A stretch of DNA of 64,000 nt from Mermis nigrescens (lineage: Eukaryota > Nematoda > Enoplea > Mermithida > Mermithidae): the NCBI GenBank assembly GCA_036768485.1, contig JAVLUZ010000142.1, positions 6,972,297-7,036,296 on the forward strand, read 5' to 3'. The position numbers and the translations under genes are program-made. The notes under the pieces are model-generated. The model was given only the letters and a program-made list of their open reading frames with translations, was not told the DNA's origin and ran no database searches. Shown in pieces: positions 44,514 to 55,318 of this stretch. The first letter of the stretch is position 1; each line of letters starts with the position of its first letter.

Positions 44514-45464
44514 TCATAGGTAGCACGTTAGCGCGTACCTATAATATACTTGGGTACCCCCTCTCACAGCTATAATGGTACACACCTGGGAGGTGCGGGT
44601 TTTATTATAAGGTAGATAATAAAAAAACTTTGATACATTTTTTTTGTTTTTATTTACACTCAATACCGAGCTAGTCGTGAGAGTGTAAAGTTTATACCAG
44701 AAATTCAAATGATCGGCGGAGGGCCGATTGTTTTTAAAAAGTGTTTTCCCTGATTAGTAGGTTACGAATCTGGTCTTAAAATTTCTTTACACTCATTAGT
44801 TGTTGCACAGGAGTGTAACTTATACGGTTTTTTACTGTTTTCGTGCACGAGCATATCTAACTCAGTTTTACATTATATGCCGTCTGATTGGTTTCAAAAG
44901 GTAGACGGTTATAAAATCTAGGGGAGCCTTTTTTATTATCAAAAGTAATATTTTCAAATTTAGAGGCGGTTTATTGTAAAGAGTCTGGGGCAAAAAATAT
45001 TTTTTCCTGCTATATTCTCCACTCAGTAGACAGAACGTGGTAATTATCTTCAAAATGTGCCTCGTCCTAAGCGCTACACGTCAAAATTTATTTTGTTTCT
45101 CTACAATCAATATTGCGTTATTAGTGCAGGTGTAAAGTTTACACTAAAAAATGTTTTCCGCCCAGAGCGTCGTGGATGATGAATTTAAAAAAAATGTTCT
45201 CTGTAAGGTCAGAATAACGAATCTGACCTTTAAACGTTTCTACAGCCAGTGTTTGTTGAGGTATGAAGAGGTGAACTTTGAATTATACATCTATTTTCTA
45301 ATGCCGATAAATAACTCCGTATTGCATATTGTTCAATCTGATTTTTCTTATTTCAGAGGTTTTTGACTCGTCTTTAATAAATGATTATTTTTATTATCAT
45401 AAATGCTTCAGAAGAATGATGAACATTTTTCAATATAGTATGACCAAGCTGAAATCTCAGTTGC

Positions 45465-45545
45465 GAGTTGAGTTGGTGTAATGGCTGACGTATCCGTTCT
45501 CGCATGATTGTGGATTTAAAAAAATAATGGGTTCAAGTCTTCTAT
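45465..45545 (+). ncRNA. tRNA-like A/B box segment inside Helitron copy 3
   Basis: TTGGTGTAATGGCTGACG (A-box-like) and ATGGGTTCAAGTCTTC (B-box-like) lie about 50 bases apart, in a segment absent from the other Helitron copies. Compatible with a tRNA-derived SINE fragment inserted into this copy. No poly(A) tail or duplication was found. Confidence 0.3.
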
Positions 45546-47790
45546 TATACTAACTTTTTCATTTTCTAAATTCTTTTGGTAAAACCATGCATTTCATTTG
45601 ACTTATTCATCTATTTAGGTTCTGCAGATATCACGTTTTTGTTTTTTTGAATTTAGCCTTAGTTCTCGAATGGGAGTGTAAAGAGTGCGAATATCTTGGT
45701 ATGAAAAGACACATTTTGGTTGAGTTTTCGACTTGTTTATGTCCGCCAACAACTCCGTTTATGAGTTTTAGGAAATTTTTTATGGCAGAAATGTACTACG
45801 GATCAAGGACTATCTTGTGCTTACCAGCAAACTTATATACAATCAATACGCAGTTAGTACTAGGGTTTAAAACTTACACCTAGTGGATAAAAAAACAGAT
45901 TTTGTCCAAGATTTCTCTGCCAACTTTTTCGGTTATGAGTTGAGATGAACGGAATAAAATAGAAACAAAGTAACTTCTAAGAGCTACACGTCGAAGCAAT
46001 CCGCGTTCAAAAAAACGTAATATTCAGTTGTTTATGCGGGTGTAAAGTTCGAAATCTGAGGTGTAAAATGGGCGAAAAAACAGGTTTTTTTCGTATTTTG
46101 ATTAGTAAATCATATCAAATATTTTGCGGCACATAAGTTTAGCACATACAAACGTACTACAATCAAAGGGCTACAAACTGGCCCGAACCGAATTTATTCA
46201 CACTCAATGGGGCGTTAGGTTCAGATTTTTAAAGTTTACAATGTGTTGGACAGTGGAAAATACGTGTTTGTCCATTTTTTTGTTCGCCACTTTCTCTGTT
46301 CAGAAGTCGGGCGAGGTCGAATAGGATAAAAATAAAGTACTTTCTAAGGGGTACGCATCACAGCGAATTGCGTTTGTTTGCATCAATATTTAGCTTTTTC
46401 GGGAGGTGTAAAGTCAAAAAAATGGGGGAGTTAAACGTGTTTCTGCCTTTTTTCTGTCCAAGTTCTGGGTTATGAGTCTGGACATAATATCAAGTCTAAA
46501 AATGAACCAGAAACTAAATGTGATACTTGCACTCAACAGTGTTGTAAAGTGGTTTACATCTGATATTTATTTGTCCTCGGGCTGTTGTGGAGACTCAATT
46601 TTTTAATAAATGTTGATCGTAATATCAGAGTAATATCAGAATTACGAATCCGACTGAAATTTTCTTTACACTCTGTAGTTGTGTAAAGTTTACACTGCAT
46701 ATTAACTTTAGTTCTAGAGCCTTGCGGAAGCTTAATTTTTTTCAAAATGTTCTACGTAAAATCAGAATTGGGAATCTGACTGTTAGTTTTCTCTACACCT
46801 AGTAGTTATGTAAAGTTTGCACTATTCATTTGTTGTTAATATGTAGTTTTTTACTACAAATTTATTTTACTTCCAAATCTGAGCGCTAGTGTTCCTTACA
46901 CTTGATATTTGCGTAAAGTTTATACTGAAAAACTTTGATCTGTTTGAGTAATGTAAGGTTGTCTTTCTAAAAAGGATAATGCTGATGTTAAGTACAATAT
47001 CGCTTTCCGCGTTTTTGGACTGCTCTCTTTATTGTTGCATGTTACTGTATGTGTTTACTGACGGATGTACTCAAATCATGCTAATTAAAAGTAGGGTACT
47101 AGCAAAGAAAAATGCTCCGATGGAACAAAAAAGATGAATATACTTGGAATTGTGGATTGTTAAGGATGTAAAAGGAGGGGACTAGGAAAAAGCTACCGAA
47201 AGTCGCAAAATCTGATAAAAATATCACTTTCTTTAAGCAACGCAAAAAATCGAAGTATATTCTGCGGCCTCTAAAAAGTGTCTTTTTTAAATAATTTTCA
47301 AAGTTTCAGATAAGAGTGTATAAACGAAACCTATAATGTTTACTTTTTTTAAATTGCTTGCAAGTAGCAACGCTGACTAGCTTCGAATCCTGATTGATAG
47401 AAAACAAAAAGTTGTTTTATTTAGTTATGAGCATTATAGCAAGCAAAGCAGGGGCCGATTAATTAGCACACAATCGTTAAGGGCATGCTAGTGTACCTAC
47501 ATTTAGTCCGTTTCAAGTCAATCACGCGTTTCCGACTGTTCTAAACCAACAATTTCTTCAATTGTTTTGCATGCATCGATGTTTGCTATTTCATTCAATT
47601 GGCGTAGAAAGACTGTTACTCAATATCATTTCCCATAGCTACTGCACTAGACTAACGTGCTGCTTTTTTCAATCATTTTTTCATTTTTATGGTTAAATAT
47701 TTCTTTTAATGTGTTGACCGCAGAATATACTTCGATTTTTTGCTTTGCTTAGAGAAAGTGTGATTTTTATCAGATTTTGCGACTTTCTGT

Positions 47791-47868
47791 AGCTTTTTCC
47801 TTTTTCCTTTTTCCTTTTTTCCTTTTTCTTTTTTCCTTTTTCCTTTTTCCTTTTTCCTTTTTCCTTTT
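47791..47868 (+). repeat. (CTTTTTC)n microsatellite
   Basis: About eleven 7-bp units with a few length variants, inside the terminal arm of Helitron copy 3. The other copies have only a single CTTTTTCCTAGTCCCCTCC at this place. Confidence 0.9.
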
Positions 47869-48009
47869 ACATCCTTAACAATCCACAATTCCAAGTATAT
47901 TCATCTTTTTTGTTCCATCGGAGCATTTTTTTTGCTAGTGCATACATAGTTACACCCTATCAAAGTTCTCTGCTTAACAATCTTGGGTGAGGGAAACGTC
48001 GCACTCGCA

Positions 48010-48142
48010 TCCCATGGATAGTGCTCAATGAGAAACGTTGTAAAATGGTGTTTTTCGCAATACCACCATTTTTAAGACCATTTTTTGACCTTTAAAAAAT
48101 CTTACACCTCTCCCCACAGAATTTCGGTGCTGGCTACCTATG
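48010..48142 (-). mobile_element. truncated long-subfamily MITE
   Basis: Keeps the ATGGATAGTGCTCAATGAGAAACG block and the GGTGCTGGCTACCTATG end; the G-rich end is lost. Confidence 0.75.
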
Positions 48143-48436
48143 GTCAGTAGTTATTTGGACGTGATTCCTGGAGTTATTTTTGTTTTTAAAACTTCTGGAA
48201 GGCTTTTTTAACAAAAACCTAAATAAGTACCTACCTACGTACTTACCTACCTTCTACGGACCCACACGCGCATTCAACAGTAGAATGGATATGCAGATAC
48301 GCAAGGCAGCTAGCTACCTATTAGTCAAAAGAGACACCAGCTTCTAGGAGCAAAGCTCAAAAACAGTAAGACAATAACCTGAGTAAAGCAAGCTCTTAAT
48401 TCAAAACAATAATAAAATAGACGTCCTGGCTAAATC

Positions 48437-48606
48437 TATAGTCTGTTTCACACAAGTTTGGGCGTAAATTTAAAAAAACTATGTCCGACAATAAGCAGAC
48501 AGATTGTGATTATAGTATTGCTTTGATATATAATTACCGTAATCAGTCGACTTACTTTCGAAAAAATTCTTAAAATTTATACCCAAACTTGTGTGAAACG
48601 GACTAT
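48437..48606. mobile_element. TA-type MITE with long TIRs
   Basis: ATAGTCTGTTTCACACAAGT and ACTTGTGTGAAACGGACTAT are inverted ends, pairing further inward (GGGCGTAAATTT / AAATTTATACCC). Close relative of 30438-30610. Confidence 0.82.
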
Positions 48607-49143
48607 GACAACAATCCAAAGGGCAAGAAAATGTTTTGAAAAAATTGGAGAAGCATTTTTATGGTTGGTAAAAAGTCTAGAAACCGACTCAGAAAAAGTC
48701 ATCGATAGAGATTCTACAAAGTATGTCGCTATATCAAGCAATTGTTTTGATTTTTTAAGCCAAAAAACATCCCACGTCATTTCGAAGTGAATTCATTATC
48801 AGAAATACGGGTAAGATGAAGAATTAGGCCAGCTACATTAGTAACAAAAGCTTTATTTATGTATAGCAGCGACAGTATGAACCTGCTCTTCAAAAAAGAC
48901 AATATCTGAATAAGCCTTTGAGATGTTGTATTCAAAGACTTAGTGTGTTTTGATTATTCCCGTCGAAGCAAAAATTGGAAATAACGTTAATTTCGTTTTT
49001 TTACCTTAATATTGATGCCAGTGGATTTTAAACTGCATTTTTAGCTTTAGCACAAAATTCTCTACCAGAATATGTGAAGAATAACAAAATTTATGAGGAA
49101 TATTATGCTGAAAACTACGTTTCAAAAATTAATGATATTTAAA
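48607..49143. other. no gene seen
   Basis: Short open frames on both strands at 48577-48790 overlap the MITE and each other; nothing supports them. Confidence 0.35.
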
Positions 49144-49469
49144 CTAGCAAGAAAAAATGCTCCGATGGAACAAAAAAAGGTAGAATATACTTGGAACAAA
49201 GAATTATCAAGGACGTAAAAGGAGGGGACTAGAAAAAGCTCCTATCTACAAATGTCACAAAATTTGCTAAAACTCAGAAATTTCCTAATCAAAGAAAAAA
49301 CCTACCTGTGCCTAAAACTGCAAGATCTGCTAAAAATCAGACTTTTTCTAAGCAACGCAAAAATCGAAGTATATTCTGCGGCCTGCAGAAGAAAGCAGCA
49401 TCCTGTAGAAAAAAGATAAAACATTGGGCTAGATAACTGAACCACTCACTCTGCAAAAGCAGATATCGC

Positions 49470-49807
49470 CATAGCTGAGCAGCGCCATGTTGCAATATTT
49501 TTCTGGGTCAAAAAATAGTAATTATGGTATGTTGGAAAAACGGCAATTTTCGACGTTCCTGATTGAACACTGGTGCATACCCCTAACCTCCAGGGGCGGA
49601 TTTAGGGGGGGGCGAGGGGGCGGCCGCCCCCCCCTATTGGCCCAAAATAGAGCGCAAAATTAAGCATTTTTGAGCGATTTTTAGCGATTTTCGGGTTAAA
49701 ACGGCTAATTTTTCCGCCCAAGTCAGGGTACCGCCCCCCTTAGGGGTACGGCTCCCCCCCCTTAACAAAATCCTGGATCCGCCACTGCTAACCTCCCATG
49801 CTCAATG
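49470..49807 (+). mobile_element. hAT-like MITE split by a CAGGGGCGGAT element
   Basis: CATAGCTGAGCAGCGCC to CCCATGCTCAATG, with a decayed family interior (ATTATGGTATG, TTTTCGACGTTCC). Flanks GATATCGC and GTTATCAG agree at 5 of 8 positions. Confidence 0.7.
49591..49787. mobile_element. 197-bp hAT-type MITE (CAGGGGCGGAT ends)
   Basis: CAGGGGCGGATTTAG to CTGGATCCGCCACTG with a perfect 8-bp duplication CTAACCTC (49583-49590, 49788-49795). Carries GGGGGCGGCCGCCCCC near its left end. Much shorter relative of 38109-38675. Confidence 0.92.
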
Positions 49808-50057
49808 GTTATCAGTTTACATGGGCAGGAATGAAATCCAGGTGGTCGGGTGGGATTAAACGCCAGAAGAGTACTGAATGGACGCATGCATTATATAGAA
49901 ATCACAGTCTTTCGTTGCGGTATCGCAAATAATCATAGGATATAACTTTTTGTAATATTTATCTAGCCACAATATCGAATAAATTAACGTTGCAAGTGAT
50001 TAGCAAAAACGCAGATTTGAGATTTATTTTATAGGCTTTATATTAAGCATTGGACAC

Positions 50058-50317
50058 CATATCTAGACGTAGGGGTTTTGGGGAGTATGCACCCCAAGGC
50101 AAAATACCCAACAAGAAAACGCAAATACCCAACAATACCTCCAGAATTCAATTTTTTAAACCATTCTGCTCTTTTTGGGTTTTTTTGGTAGGTACTAATA
50201 GATAGAGCTCGACAAGAAACGTTCAAAAATGGTGTTTCCTTCGCCATAGCACTATTTTTAAGGCCAATATTCCAATTTGAAAACCCCCTCAGAATTTTGG
50301 AACCGCCCACTGTATGG
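50058..50317 (-). mobile_element. hAT-like MITE (long subfamily), diverged
   Basis: CATATCTAGACGTAGGGG to GGAACCGCCCACTGTATG; flanks TTGGACAC and GTGGACAA agree at 6 of 8 positions. Confidence 0.8.
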
Positions 50318-53060
50318 TGGACAATATGAGAAGGTTCACCTATTTTTTTCAGAGGCCGCAGAATATACTTCGATTTTTGCGTTGCTTAGAAAAAGTCTGA
50401 TTTTTAGCAGATCTTGCAGTTTTAGGCACAGGTAGGTTTTTTCTTTGATTTACTTACTTTCATTTTTTCTTTGTTTAGGAAATTTCTGAGTTTTAGCAAA
50501 TTTTGTGACATTTGTAGATAGAAGCTTTTTCTAGTCCCCTCCTTTTACGTCCTTGATAATTCTTTGTTCCAAGTATATTCTACCTTTTTTGTTCCATCGG
50601 AGCATTTTTTCTTGCTAGTACCCAACTTTTTGTTAGCAAAAAATAGTAGTTATTCCTATCTTTGTCAGTGTTGTAGCGAATTTCATTAGGTACTGCTTCC
50701 ATCTTAGCAATTTATACTTGCATTATGTATGAATTATATTCTGACTCCGCGCGTTTGCAATATTATTTAGCTGAAGTTCGAAGCAGCATTGTTTTCTGTG
50801 CTCAAGCTGGAATTCACTTATCGCTTCTGATCGTTGCTTACTTCGACCATGATGCAACTTCAACAAATAATCTCACGTTTTGTCATTTTACTTCTCGCTG
50901 ACTCATATTTAGTCCGATAAAGTTCATTGTAAACAAATGCGCCCAACTGGCATCTCACACTTGATTTATCGTTTTTTTGAATTTAAGAAAAATATTATGT
51001 TTTTGCAAGGCTCTAGGTCAAAAGTTCATATGCAGTGTTTACTTACATACACAGAATGCACAGAAGATTTTAGTCGGATTCGTAAATCTGATATTACGCG
51101 GATATTACAATCAACATTTATAAAGACATCACGTCTCAACAATGGTCTGATGACAAATTAACATTAGGTGTAAAACAGTTTACACCACTGTTGTGTAAAA
51201 AAATGTGTCTAACCGACTTCTCACACTTGATTCCTTAATAATTTCTAGTCATAAGGAAAAAATTAGGTTTCCGCAAGGCTCTAAAACGAAGATTAATATG
51301 TAGTGTAAACGATATGTTAACACCTAGTGTAAAAAAGATTTTAGTCAGAATCGTAATTTTAATATTGCTTCGATATTACGACCAACTTTTATGAAAATAG
51401 TAAGTCTCCATAATGTCGTAAGGATAAATTAACATTGGTTTAAACCACTTTACTGAACTGTTGAGTGTAAACATACGCGCCAAAAATTGCGTATCGAATT
51501 TGGTTTCAGGTTCATTTACAGACTTGAGAATCATGTCCCTGACTCATAACCGGAGAAGCTGGCAGAAAGAAACAAGACAGAAACCTGTTTAAAGCACCCC
51601 ATTCTTGACTTTACACTCGCTTAATATTGGTTTAGACATACGCGATTCGCTATGACATACACCCCATATAAGGCACTTTATTTTTATTCTATTGGACCTA
51701 TCCTGACTTCTGAATGGAGAAAGTGGCGAACAAAACCCAAACAAAGACATATTTTCCATCATTCAGAACATTGTAAACTTTAAAAATCCGTACCGTATTC
51801 CCCATTGAGTGTAAAGAAATTCGGTTTGGTACAGTTTGTAGCTTTTGAGTCGTAGTACGTTTCTATGTGCAAAAATTCTGTTGCAAAAATTATTTGATAT
51901 GATTTACGTAATGCAAAATTGGGGAAAAAACGTGTTTTTTCGCCCATTTTTCACGTCTAATTTCGAACTTTACACCCCCATAAATAACTCAATATTGCGT
52001 TTTTTTGAACGCGGTTTGCTGCGACGTGTAGCCCCTAGAAGCTGCTTGATTACTGTTATACTCATTTTAGCCCGACTTATAAGCGGAAAAAGCTGGCAGA
52101 GAATTCTTAGTTAAAATCTGTTTTTTACACCATCGACTAGAGTGTAAACTTTAAACCCCAGGACCTAACTCCATATTGCGCGTAGAAAAGTCTGCTTGTA
52201 AGCAGGTTGTAGCCCTTGATCCGCTCTACATTTCTGTCAGAAAACATTTTTAAAAACTCATAACCGGAGTTAGTATCAGACATAAACAAGTTGAAAACTC
52301 GACCAAAATGTGCTTTTTCACCCCCAGATTTTCGCACTCTTTACACTCCCATTCGAGAACTAATGCGAATTTCAACAAACAAAAAAATGCCATTTTGGAG
52401 CGTTCCTTCCTCGACAAATCTGTGCCATTAATTTATTTAAGGAGTCAATACTGAGTTGTCCACATGCCGCCTAAAAAACCTCCCAAAATTTATCCTATGT
52501 TATAACGTTACACAAAAACTTTACACCTTCTTTACACAGCCAGTTTTGAGTTTCAAGAAAAACAAAAAACACGAACAGCGAAATTTTTTATTATCTTTCT
52601 TTTAAAAAAACCGCACCTTCCAGAAGTGTCCCGTTATAGCTGTAGGGGGGTGCACAGGTGTTAGGGGTACCCAAGTATATTATAGGTACGCGCTAACGCG
52701 CTACCTATGATAACGTTAATGTTTAACAACGCTATTACCTACTCTAAGAGTCAATTCGGTATCAAAACCTTGCATTTCCCAGAAATTGAAACTTGAACGA
52801 GGTTTGTGTACAGTTTTTCGCATTCCATCCTTCAGAATGCATAAGTAATGCAAAAAGGGTTTGCTTGTACCGAAATTAATTCATTTTTAATCGGCTTTAA
52901 GTGGTTTTAGCATCAGGTTTTGCATTTTGAGTGATATTATGGATAGTCTTACAGAAACGGTCTGTACTGAATTCACCACCTGATTCCAATATCAGCATTT
53001 TTCTAAAATTACAATGATATTCGGAGCTCATCTAAATGTTAAATACGAGCTATTAAAAGT

Positions 53061-53655
53061 TAGAGGCGGATTTAAGGGGGCGGTAGAAGCCGCCCGTTGA
53101 CCCAAAACAGTTGATAAGATAAAGAATGAATAAGTAATTTGCAATAATTTTTGGATCATAATTTTTTAAATTTTCTGATATATATTAATTACATTTATTT
53201 TCCTTGTTGACGGCCTGGAAGCCATATGCTCGCGTCGGAATTGGTTTCTGTAGCAACAAATATTTTTTATAGAATCAGCTATGTTAGTAATTTGATTTTT
53301 AAGCTAAATTTTAAAATTTTCGACGCCTTGTGTCAAATTCTGGAATACATGCAATCAAGCAGTAGCTCAAGTCTCCTCTAAACGTCCTTTCGTTGAAATT
53401 GAACCAATTTTCCGCGTTTTACGTCAATTTTTCGCTAAGGTCAAAGAAATTTAACCATTTTTTTCGCGGAAAATTGTCTAAAATTTAGAAATTTTCGATA
53501 AAATGTGGCGCTAAAATTTATTTTGAATAAAACTCGACAAACTGCGAAAAATGCTATCTCGGCTCGTGAAAGTCGAATTTTTGGACCTATGTATTTTCGA
53601 TTGTTTTGGAAAAAGTTAGGATTCCGCTTATTATGAAAATCCAGATCCGCCACTG
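53061..53655. mobile_element. hAT-type element (CAGGGGCGGAT family)
   Basis: TAGAGGCGGATTTAAG to CAGATCCGCCACTG; flanks TTAAAAGT and TTAAGAGC agree at 6 of 8 positions. Shares the AGATAAAGAATGA, CTGGAAGCCAT and GTTAGGATTCCGC blocks with 38109-38675. Confidence 0.82.
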
Positions 53656-53956
53656 TTAAGAGCCATGGATCATCTCCTATTAGCAGATTCGCTCAATAGA
53701 TAGTGGATAATGCAAATTGAATATTGACAAATGTTAATCTGCGGTTGAGTTTGGTTAGTTAGGTGCCATACAATACAACCAGCGCCATGAGCTGTATAAT
53801 AATTTTTCGCGAGAATGTTAATGAATAGTTGTGGCATGCATAGGCGAAAAATTTGCTCATTTCCTACACTAATATTCAACATAATTGAATGATAAAATAG
53901 CTTCAACTTCACGGGTTTAACTTTTAAATGTCCATTTCAAATTGTGTAGTAGCAAC

Positions 53957-54106
53957 CACATATGGGCAGGTTGGGTTTGTAGCCCTCAGAAGTTGAAAAC
54001 CCACCTCCCGCAGATTACTGTAGACCCCCAGAATTATATTTTTAGTGACATTTTTTGGCGATTTGACCCATCCTGACCCCCAGAATTTTGGTGCTGCCCA
54101 TGTATG
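53957..54106 (-). mobile_element. 150-bp short-subfamily hAT-like MITE
   Basis: CACATATGGGCAGG to GGTGCTGCCCATGTATG with a perfect 8-bp duplication GTAGCAAC (53949-53956, 54107-54114). The best-preserved short-subfamily copy. Confidence 0.93.
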
Positions 54107-54888
54107 GTAGCAACTCTGCTAAAAAGGTAATCGGCCGTAATGTAAGGTACATAGATCTACGGTTTTGAGATAAACTCGATATTTTTATTGAGTAATCTGT
54201 TGCAATTGCATTCACGTAACGAAACATGGATATCGCTATGGTAACTTAACTCTGTTCCATTCAAAACGGACCATTTTCCTTTTACGGCTTATTACTGTAG
54301 CGTAATATTTTGCGGTTTAGGTTGTTGCAGCAATTTGTTAGGTACGCTGCACGTTAGCAGAGCACATTGAACATCAAAAATAAGAGTTCATAGTATGTAT
54401 ACGCTGCAACGGCATTAATGCAGAAACCATTTGTATAGTGAAAAACTAATGCAGTAGTAAGACTCTAGTAAAAATGAGCAGTTTGGAATGGATATCGACG
54501 ATGAATAGAAAAATGTTTATCAGTTAATTCCATTTTCAGAGCTCATCGAAGATTGTTCCCTTGGAAAGCGCTTACGATATGTGCCCTGCACAGGCGACAA
54601 TAAGCAATTGGGTGCTTTACGATTGATGCGTGCGAATGGAAAATCCTGAATATTTTTTAAAGTACATGTTAAGAAATGCGATATTTTTATTTGTATGCAG
54701 ACTCTTTTTCGTGAAACCTTATCCATGTTGCCGTAAATCAACAGTTATATAAACAAGGAATAATACTAATGATAATTTATAAATCAACTTATCTTGATAG
54801 CAGCGAATTTTTAATGCAAAATCGTACTCTTATAAACTTTCTGGAGACTGCTTTTTTATAACCACATCTTTGTGTACTAAGTGGCGAG
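54107..54888. other. no gene assigned; a segment resembles 59820-59960
   Basis: GCGACAATAAGCAATTGGGTGC and GGAAAATCCTGAATATTTTT near 54592-54655 resemble GCGAAAATAAGCAATTGACACC and GAAAATCCTGAAAATGATTTT near 59840-59935. The origin of the shared segment is unknown. Confidence 0.4.
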
Positions 54889-55043
54889 CATATATAGACA
54901 GCAACTGAATTCTGGGGAGTTAAATAGGGCATAATCGTTAAAACTAACACCGAAAATTCAGTTTTAGGGGCCTATCAATTTTTTTGGAGTCTCCCAGATT
55001 CTCTAGGTCCAGAGATTCCATTGAACCCCGACTTCCATGTGTG
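54889..55043 (+). mobile_element. short-subfamily hAT-like MITE
   Basis: CATATATAGACAGCAACTG to GACTTCCATGTGTG; flanks GTGGCGAG and CTGGCGAG agree at 7 of 8 positions. Confidence 0.85.
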
Positions 55044-55224
55044 CTGGCGAGTGATGATGGGACGATTTTGACCTAACGACAAGCAAGCTAGCGTAAAAAA
55101 AGTTTATTGGGAAGCTGATTGGTCAATATACATATAATCAAAAATGGAAATGAGTCAATATTTAGATAAATGATCTTTTAATTGATTATGTAGCTATGCT
55201 AAAATATACTCGAGACGTTCTTTG

Positions 55225-55318
55225 CACAATATAGCCCCTAGAACTGAATTTTCGGTGTTAGTTTTAACGATTTTGCCCCATCAAACTACCCAGAATATAG
55301 TTGCTGCCCATGTACATA
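55225..55318 (-). mobile_element. short-subfamily MITE fragment
   Basis: Interior matching 54889-55043 in reverse (CCCCTAGAACTGAATTTTCGG) and an end GTTGCTGCCCATGTACATAT; the left end is missing. Confidence 0.6.

Larger units (their letters stand above)
44514..47938 (+). mobile_element. non-autonomous Helitron, copy 3
   Basis: Starts TCATAGGTAGCACG at 44514 after A and ends TTTTGCTAG at 47938 before T, exactly the Helitron rule. The terminal hairpin is near 47911-47926. The internal inverted copy of the 3' end is at 47099-47270 and its terminal partner at about 47717-47938. At 3425 bp it is longer than copies 1, 2 and 5. It has a third repeat module (near 46336), an inserted stretch around 45370-45640 and a pyrimidine microsatellite at 47791-47868. 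Non-coding. Confidence 0.75.
49144..52710 (-). mobile_element. non-autonomous Helitron, copy 4, with nested insertions
   Basis: On the minus strand it starts TCATAGGTAGCGCG at 52710 after A and ends TTGCTAG at 49144 before T. Terminal arm at 49144-49388, inverted internal arm at 50353-50618. The spacer is about 965 bp instead of about 450 because two MITEs sit in it (49470-49807 and 50058-50317). The stretch 50619-50920 next to the internal arm is replaced by sequence not found in the other copies. The long arm runs to 52710 with the two repeat modules near 51650 and 52017. Confidence 0.75.
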
